10,244 nt of DNA from Baffinella frigidus (taxonomy: Eukaryota; Cryptophyceae; Cryptomonadales; Baffinellaceae). Below are positions 6,742-10,244 of this stretch, piece after piece. The notes below the pieces were generated by a model that worked only from the letters and a program-made list of their open reading frames with translations, did not search any database and was not told the origin of the DNA. The translations under genes and the position numbers were made by a program. The stretch covers positions 392,256 to 402,499 of the forward strand of contig MU646694.1 in NCBI GenBank assembly GCA_026770585.1, written 5' to 3'. Each line of letters opens with the position of its first letter. Positions within the stretch are counted from its first letter, which is position 1.

Positions 6742-6775
6742 AGGGCACTGACGGACGCAAGGTTATGAGGAGGCC

Positions 6776-6896
6776 TACAGGGGTACCTCGCTTATAAGAA
6801 ACCGCCCCCCCCCATAGGACCCCCCTAAGACCCTAGGCATGTCCTACCGTAGGGTCCTAGGGGGGCGCGGTTTCTTATGAGCGAGGTACCCCTGTA
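6776..6896. mobile_element. Family 1 MITE, copy H
   Basis: It runs from TACAGGGGTACCTCGCTTAT to ATGAGCGAGGTACCCCTGTA, 121 bp. It lies only 34 bp after copy G, with unrelated sequence between them. Confidence 0.92.
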
Positions 6897-7205
6897 AGTG
6901 AATCTACTGCCCTTAGAGCCTGGATACCCACAGTTTCAACATTTTCGATTCGAGCGACTCCTCCGCAGCGCGCTTGGTCAGAGACCTTCATTGACACACC
7001 CACGGAGGCTACGTTTGAGCAAGAGCGGGAGGCCTGGCTTTCCGCTCCCGCGTCCCGCCCAGGCCGACGTCGAAGTGCGGCGCGATGGCGCCTGTGGTTC
7101 AGGTTACGATATTACGTTACGACACGCTTCTAGTTCATGTAGCGCCCAAAGTCTGCTCGCGTGAGCATGCTGAGCTCGAACAGGCCTGTTTGAGAGAACA
7201 TAAAT
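6897..7205. other. GC-rich interval without a supported gene
   Basis: Two short overlapping frames exist (6898-7164 and one from an ATG at 7085 into the next MITE). Neither has a recognisable domain, a leader or a convincing start. The region contains AACAGGCCTGTT (7179-7190), a 12-bp palindrome, and a GC-rich imperfect hairpin around 7026-7062. It could be the remnant of an exon cut by MITE insertion, but nothing shows this directly. Confidence 0.4.
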
Positions 7206-7437
7206 TACAGGGGCCATTCGCGAATAGGAACACGCAGGGTGTCCTACGGTAGGCTGTCCGTAGGAGCATACAGGGGTACCTTGCTCATAAGAAACGCCAA
7301 CCCCCTAGGACCACCATAGTGCCCTAGGCATAGCCCTACTGTAGGGTCATAGGGGGGGGCGGTTTCTTATGAGCGAGGTTCCCCTGTAGGGCATCCCTAG
7401 AGGTTGTGCGTGTTCTTAATCACGAGTAACCCCAGTA
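7206..7437. mobile_element. Family 3 MITE interrupted by a family 1 copy
   Basis: The left end TACAGGGGCCATTCGCGAAT (7206) and the right end GAGTAACCCCAGTA (7437) are inverted relatives. The element is split at GGAGCATA by the family 1 copy at 7269-7388. Without that insert it would be about 114 bp. The right inner part (GTGCGTGTTCTTAATCACGAG) matches, inverted, the left end of the next family 3 copy. Confidence 0.82.
7269..7388. mobile_element. Family 1 MITE, copy I (nested)
   Basis: TACAGGGGTACCTTGCTCAT to ATGAGCGAGGTTCCCCTGTA, 120 bp, lies inside the family 3 element. The uninterrupted family 3 copy at 7512 reads GGAGCATAGGGCAACCCTA at this point. Here the same sequence reads GGAGCA-TA-[insert]-TA-GGGCATCCCTA. 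This defines TA as the duplicated target site. Confidence 0.93.
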
Positions 7438-7511
7438 GACGCCTTGATTGGCATGCTCGATAGTGATGAGCAATGCGACACCCCCCACGACTGTCTACCA
7501 ACCCCAGGAGG

Positions 7512-7632
7512 TACAGGGGTTACTCGCGAATAAGAACACGCACCGCCCTAGGGTCCTACGATAGGCTATCCGTAGGAGCATAGGGCAACCCTACGGGTGT
7601 ATTAGGCTACGGTATTAGGTTACGACCCCAGA
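7512..7632. mobile_element. Family 3 MITE, second copy (empty site)
   Basis: The left end TACAGGGGTTACTCGCGAAT is intact, and the interior TATCCGTAGGAGCATAGGGC matches the interrupted copy. The right end is diverged (GTTACGACCCCAG), so its boundary near 7632 is approximate. Confidence 0.72.
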
Positions 7633-7684
7633 AGGTTTTGTACCACGGTGACAACTGAACCGGGCAGGCTAAGCCCCGTGAAAA

Positions 7685-7789
7685 TATCCCTTAAGTGGCC
7701 AGCAGGCTCATACGCCCTACCGTAGGGCCCTAGGACCTGCCTATAACCTCTTGGCCGTCAAATTTGATGGCATGGCCACTTAAGGGATA
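7685..7789. mobile_element. Family 2 MITE, third copy
   Basis: TATCCCTTAAGTGGCCA (7685-7701) and TGGCCACTTAAGGGATA (7773-7789) are perfect 17-bp inverted repeats bounded by TA. The interior contains CCCTACCGTAGGGCCCTAGG. At 105 bp it is the best-preserved copy and defines the family. Confidence 0.92.
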
Positions 7790-8035
7790 CACCAGCCACT
7801 GGAGTCTCAGAAGTACCCACAGGTTACAGTAGCCATGTAGCAGAGCGATTCCGGAAGGACTTGAATCTTTTCGACTCAACGGTTGCACGTGCCACTCGAG
7901 GCTAGCAATGTCACTATTTTAAAACAGGGATTCTTTTACAAGTGAAGAAAAAAGAGGTGCGTAGTAATTTTCACACACATAGGGTCGTTCGGTCACGTTC
8001 CTGGAGGAATTCCCTCAGCACCGTGACCAAGCCCG
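7790..8035. other. Interval with a small hairpin, no gene
   Basis: 7991-7997 (GGTCACG) and 8022-8028 (CGTGACC) form a 7-bp stem, and CTGGAGGAATTCCCTCAG in between can extend it. GCGTAGTAATTTTCACACA (about 7961-7979) echoes a phrase at about 2191-2237. A tRNA-like phrase near 7829-7900 is not convincing. Confidence 0.45.
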
Positions 8036-8603
8036 TGAATCTAAGGGTCCAACTAGGTTGTAAAATAGGGGGTCGGCGCGTGGGCCAGCAATATCACCCT
8101 ATGGGCACTTGAGGGACACGTTTGGACCACTCGTCTCCAAGCTTGAGGGCAACAAAGAAGAAGAAGAAGAAGGTTTGACCAGCAGCAGCGCACGCGCCCG
8201 CGAGCGCGAGGACGGTCGCTATTATAAATGGCAAATTTAGAGGCCCACTTAGCTTGTAAATTGTAAATTTAAGGGTCTAAATAGGTTGTAAAATAGGGGG
8301 CCAATTACGTTGTAAAATAGGGTGTGTAAAATAATTAGGTTGTAAAATAGGGGGTCAATTACGTTGTAAAATAGGGTGTGTGAAATAATTAGGAGGTAAA
8401 ATAGGGGGTGTAAAATAGGGGGTGGACCAGCGGCAGCGCACGCGCCGACGAGCGCGAGGACGGAATGCCGCAATCACATTATAAAATGGCAAATTTAAAG
8501 GTGGGATATTATAAACATAAGGGTCCAATTAGGTTGTCAAAAATAGGGGGTCGGCGCGTGGACCAGCGACAGCGCCCGCGCCGATGAGAGCAATGACGGT
8601 CGC
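8036..8603. repeat. TTGTAAAATAGGG minisatellite and triplicated GC-rich module
   Basis: A 54-bp unit beginning AATTACGTTGTAAAATAGGG repeats at 8303-8356 and 8357-8410, each made of two related half-units. Looser copies lie at about 8044-8070, 8268-8302 and 8517-8552. A GC-rich module, GACCAGCrgCAGCGCACGCG followed by GAGCGCGAGGACGG, occurs near 8178, 8425 and 8561. The first two are followed by ATTATAAA(A)TGGCAAATTTA. A GAA/AAG microsatellite is at 8155-8172, and 8102-8117 (TGGGCACTTGAGGGAC) is a possible family 2 end. No gene is supported here. Confidence 0.8.
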
Positions 8604-9115
8604 GCCCGCGCGCGGCCCCGTCGCGCGCCAGAAGTCCGTCCACGACTGCCAGGGGGCACAGCACCCGTCATCCACTGTTACTTCTTAAGTTAACAGAGGT
8701 TCCACTTTTGCTGTGAGACGTTCCACTCTCGACTTTTGTCTCGGTGGGCCGTATTCGAGCCGAGCCCTTTCTGGACGCATGAAGTTGATGGTTCCGACGT
8801 AGTGAGTTCAGTAAAATCTGATCGTTTTAGCAGAGGGGTACAGATCGGAAAGCCGTCCACGACTGCCGGGAATGTGAAAGTTGACACGGTTGACATACCA
8901 GAGACAGGTCCATCACGTCCACGACTGCCAGGCCACAGGGGTGGGTCGCTCAGGTGTCTGGATCCGTGAGACAGGATTTGCCGTTTCACGAAACCCGTGA
9001 TATCACCAGAAGTCTCCCCACGTCTGCCAGACCACAGGGGCACCTTGCTCATAACCTTAGGAACTTTAGGATTGATTCGATCCTGCAATGGTCGGCACCG
9101 AAGGAGCTCCGTGGG
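8604..9115. repeat. Dispersed CGTCCACGACTGCCAGG repeats, no gene
   Basis: CGTCCACGACTGCC(A/G)GG occurs at 8637-8652, 8854-8870 and 8916-8932, and a decayed copy lies at 9017-9030. The last two are followed by (G/A)CCACAGGGG. Open frames on both strands cross this interval, but they run into MITE sequence or carry no motif. 9032-9053 (CCACAGGGGCACCTTGCTCATA) looks like a decayed left end of family 1. Confidence 0.6.
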
Positions 9116-9237
9116 TACAGGGGTACCTCGCTCGTAAGAAACTGCCCCTCCCCCTAGGACTGCCACAGGACCCTAGGCATAGGCCTACTTTAGGGTCCTA
9201 GGGAGGGGCGGTTTCGTATGAGCGAGGTACCCCTGTA
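9116..9237. mobile_element. Family 1 MITE, copy J (last before the AT-rich block)
   Basis: TACAGGGGTACCTCGCTCGT to ATGAGCGAGGTACCCCTGTA, 122 bp, with core CCTAGGACTGCCACAGGACCCTAGG. No further copy is seen to the right. The distribution of this host repeat family therefore stops about where base composition changes. Confidence 0.93.
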
Positions 9238-9245
9238 CACACACG

Positions 9246-9310
9246 AGAGATATAGAGGTGACACATTCACACTCGCTAAGCTCGCGTGAATATGTCACCT
9301 CAAGTTCTCT
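9246..9310. repeat. Long hairpin at the boundary of the AT-rich block
   Basis: 9246-9276 and 9280-9310 are inverted repeats of about 31 nt with several mismatches around a 3-nt loop (TAA). The strongest paired core is GAGGTGACA.ATTCAC. It begins 9 bp after the last MITE, and AT-rich sequence follows at once. It could be one more fold-back element or a hairpin-like end of inserted DNA. Confidence 0.75.
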
Positions 9311-9336
9311 AATGTTCGCACTAATCCGCAAAGGTT

Positions 9337-9409
9337 CCTACCTTGCCATATTGATTACTTTTTTTACTATCATATCAAGGTCATACCCTTACCATATTTA
9401 TTACTTTTC
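9337..9409 (+). repeat. Imperfect direct repeat upstream of the first AT-rich gene
   Basis: CCTTGCCATATTGATTACTTTT (9341-9362) and CCCTTACCATATTTATTACTTTT (about 9386-9408) are near copies 45 bp apart. They lie in the 150-bp AT-rich leader before the ATG at 9465 and could be promoter-associated. No known viral promoter motif is certain. Confidence 0.5.
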
Positions 9410-9464
9410 ACATTCGGGGATTTTTTACCACTACTTAAAGATTAGAGTGATAGTTTCTTTTAAG

Positions 9465-9734
9465 ATGTCGGAGATAAAGATGTATCGTAAGAAGCCATAT
9501 TACTTAGCTAATAGGGATTACCTTTTGGAGTATCAAAGGCTCTACCGCTTAGACAATTTGGAGAAGGTGAAGCAGTACGAACAAGAATATAAGACCAAGC
9601 ATAAAGAGGAAAGGAAATTATCGGTTTCTTGTTCATGCGGTGGTTCTTACACATACCACCACAAATCAGCACATTTTAAAACTAAAAGGCATTTAGAGAA
9701 TGAAGCCACACTTGCTAAGCCATGTAATCTATAG
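9465..9734 (+). CDS. Small CxCG...H...H zinc-finger-like protein, giant-virus type
   Basis: The product is 89 residues. The N-terminal two thirds are rich in Tyr, Lys and Glu (NRDYLLEYQRLYRLDNLEKV), suggesting a charged helix. The C-terminus has CSCGG at 56-60, then H70 in KSAHFKTKRHL and H76, a likely zinc-binding C-x-C...H-x5-H arrangement. Small proteins with repeated (K/E)YxxEYY segments followed by such a CxCG/H finger are frequent in giant viruses of algae and protists; their function is not established, and DNA or RNA binding is only a guess. I chose the ATG at 9465 because the open frame upstream reads through the boundary hairpin and an AT-rich leader with no coding character. An alternative start is the ATG at 9480. 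The gene converges on 9794-10054, with a hairpin between the two. Codon use is clearly more AT-rich than the 2750-4516 gene. Confidence 0.75.
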   Translation: MSEIKMYRKKPYYLANRDYLLEYQRLYRLDNLEKVKQYEQEYKTKHKEERKLSVSCSCGGSYTYHHKSAHFKTKRHLENEATLAKPCNL

Positions 9735-9752
9735 GCAACAATGAGCCCAATG

Positions 9753-9779
9753 AAATTCTGTTCAAAATGGAACAAATTT
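9753..9779. terminator. Hairpin between convergent genes, likely transcript 3'-end signal
   Basis: AAATT(C)TGTTC pairs with GAACAAATTT, giving 10 bp with one bulged C and the 6-nt loop AAAATG. It sits 18 bp after the stop of the + gene and 14 bp from the stop of the - gene, so it could serve both. In mimivirus, transcripts are polyadenylated at such palindromes; use of that rule here is an inference. Confidence 0.6.
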
Positions 9780-9793
9780 GAAAAAATCGATTG

Positions 9794-10054
9794 TTAATTC
9801 TCAGATTCAATGATTTCCGCGATTTTCTGAGATGTAACCCAACTTTTACAATCTGGAGACCAACGTATAGAATATTTTTCTTTGTATGAATCCTTTTGGT
9901 CATAGGGAACGGTTACATTAACCTCTCTATACTCTTTCAATGATTCATTCATAGATTCTGAATACCACTTTTTCACATCAGCATCCCATTTTCCGCCAAG
10001 CTCTTTTAATTTCTCCTTCTCTTCAAATTTACAATACAAATAATGTTTCGTCAT
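9794..10054 (-). CDS. Small protein with two DUF5710-like repeats
   Basis: The product is 86 residues. Residues 4-31 carry the pattern seen in DUF5710 domains: a YLxxxFEEKE stretch, then LKELGGKWDADVKKWY. Residues 46-73 repeat it more loosely (VTVPYDQKD, then IRWSPDCKSW). The protein is therefore essentially two tandem copies, with Trp23/Trp30 matched by Trp65/Trp72. The domain is found in bacterial, phage and large-virus proteins, often joined to enzymes, and has no proven role that I can state. No signal peptide or membrane segment is needed with this start. The ATG at 10054 is preferred because the frame upstream of it covers the AT-rich divergent intergenic region and overlaps the opposite gene. 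That extension would add a hydrophobic 26-residue N-terminus. Confidence 0.75.
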   Translation of the reverse strand: MTKHYLYCKFEEKEKLKELGGKWDADVKKWYSESMNESLKEYREVNVTVPYDQKDSYKEKYSIRWSPDCKSWVTSQKIAEIIESEN

Positions 10055-10102
10055 TTTGTCTTCTAATATATATATGAGAAAAAAAAACTGCCCAATTAGT
10101 AA
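10055..10102. promoter_or_regulatory. Divergent AT-rich intergenic region
   Basis: These 48 bp separate the starts of the 9794-10054 gene (-) and the 10103 gene (+). They contain TAATATATATATGAG and a run of nine A residues. The short shared upstream region suggests compact bidirectional promoters like those of large DNA viruses; no exact motif is assigned. Confidence 0.5.
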
Positions 10103-10244
10103 ATGGACAATTGGTATAAAGATGAAGCGCATAGGCTAAAACGATTAGAACAAATGAGAAGTTATTACCATAAGAAGAAGAAAGCTTTATTAAAAGAGTT
10201 TAAAATTGTAATATCACATGAAAAACAAACAATAAATTTTAACT
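10103..10244 (+). CDS. Partial small Lys/Tyr-rich protein, runs off the window
   Basis: From the ATG at 10103 the frame stays open for 47 codons to the window edge. The visible part is highly charged (RLKRLEQMRSYYHKKKKALL), probably helical, and resembles in style the N-terminal part of the 9465-9734 product. I do not recognise a family. The AT-rich codon use, the start close behind the divergent promoter region and the lack of any stop support a real gene. The length and C-terminus are unknown. Confidence 0.6.
   Translation, partial: MDNWYKDEAHRLKRLEQMRSYYHKKKKALLKEFKIVISHEKQTINFN

Noticed and set aside
7085-7245. Short + frame MAPVVQVTILRYDTLLVHVA
   Set aside because: It looks protein-like but is only about 50 codons, ends within a family 3 element and has no homologue that I recognise. 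It is kept only as a possible exon remnant.
7829-7900. tRNA-like phrase (TAGCAGAGCGATTCCGG, later CGGTTGCACGTGCC)
   Set aside because: The A-box-like start is suggestive, but there is no GGTTCGAATCC-type T arm and no proper acceptor pairing.
8249-8473. Reverse-strand frame with repeated LFYN segments
   Set aside because: It is a translation of the TTGTAAAATAGGG minisatellite; the periodic peptide follows from the DNA repeat.
8637-9040. Possible CRISPR-like array
   Set aside because: The spacing is irregular, the copies diverge, and the setting is eukaryotic.
8690-9166. 158-codon reverse frame
   Set aside because: Its start lies in the family 1 copy (SYERGTPV) and the remainder has no domain; it crosses several short repeats.
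9258-9464. N-terminal extension of the CxCG/H protein, with a hydrophobic segment
   Set aside because: It reads through the boundary hairpin and an AT-rich direct repeat. The conserved-looking part begins at the internal ATG.

Overview
The window looks like a repeat-dense, probably subtelomeric stretch of a nuclear genome from a unicellular eukaryote, most likely an alga, with a short block of giant-virus-like DNA at its right end. Four things point this way. There are long runs of the TTTAGGG-type telomere repeat (used by green plants and algae and by some alveolates and other algae). One GC-rich gene seems to have spliceosomal introns. There are many short palindromic DNA transposons. From about 9310 the sequence becomes AT-rich and carries small compact genes like those of nucleocytoplasmic large DNA viruses (NCLDVs). 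I cannot name the species. No rRNA, convincing tRNA, CRISPR array or transposase gene is visible.

Layout: 1-830 is a degenerating TTTAGGG tract. 768-1081 holds four copies of a 12-bp palindrome. 1158-1852 is a cluster of fold-back elements, dominated by a near-identical inverted repeat with arms of about 184 nt. 1885-1932 is a perfect 18-bp hairpin. 2290-2616 is an older, degenerate fold-back element. 2750-4516 is the one substantial host gene, of unrecognised function, with two predicted introns. The second intron consists largely of CCCTAAA telomere repeats. From 4541 to 9237 the window is packed with short non-autonomous transposons (MITEs). Family 1 has TIRs beginning TACAGGGGTACCTCGCTCAT and eight complete or near-complete copies of about 120 bp plus fragments. 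Family 2 has TIR TATCCCTTAAGTGGCCA, family 3 has TIR TACAGGGGTTACTCGCGAAT, and there is one separate TAAGAACAC fold-back. A family 1 copy lies inside a family 3 copy, and a second family 3 copy keeps the empty site, so TA target-site duplication can be read directly. 8020-8603 carries a TTGTAAAATAGGG minisatellite and a triplicated GC-rich module.

At 9246-9310 a long hairpin with a 3-nt loop sits next to the last MITE, and the AT-rich block starts after it. That block has a small CxCG...H...H protein (9465-9734, +), a convergent two-repeat DUF5710-like protein (9794-10054, -), a hairpin between their 3' ends, and a divergent partial ORF leaving the window (10103-10244, +). Compact spacing, composition and protein types suggest an endogenised giant-virus fragment, or sequence from an algal virus joined to host DNA.

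I do not see a multi-gene system that works together. The most interesting signals are structural: the telomere-repeat intron, the readable nested MITE insertion, the mirrored inverted repeat and the host/virus-like junction.
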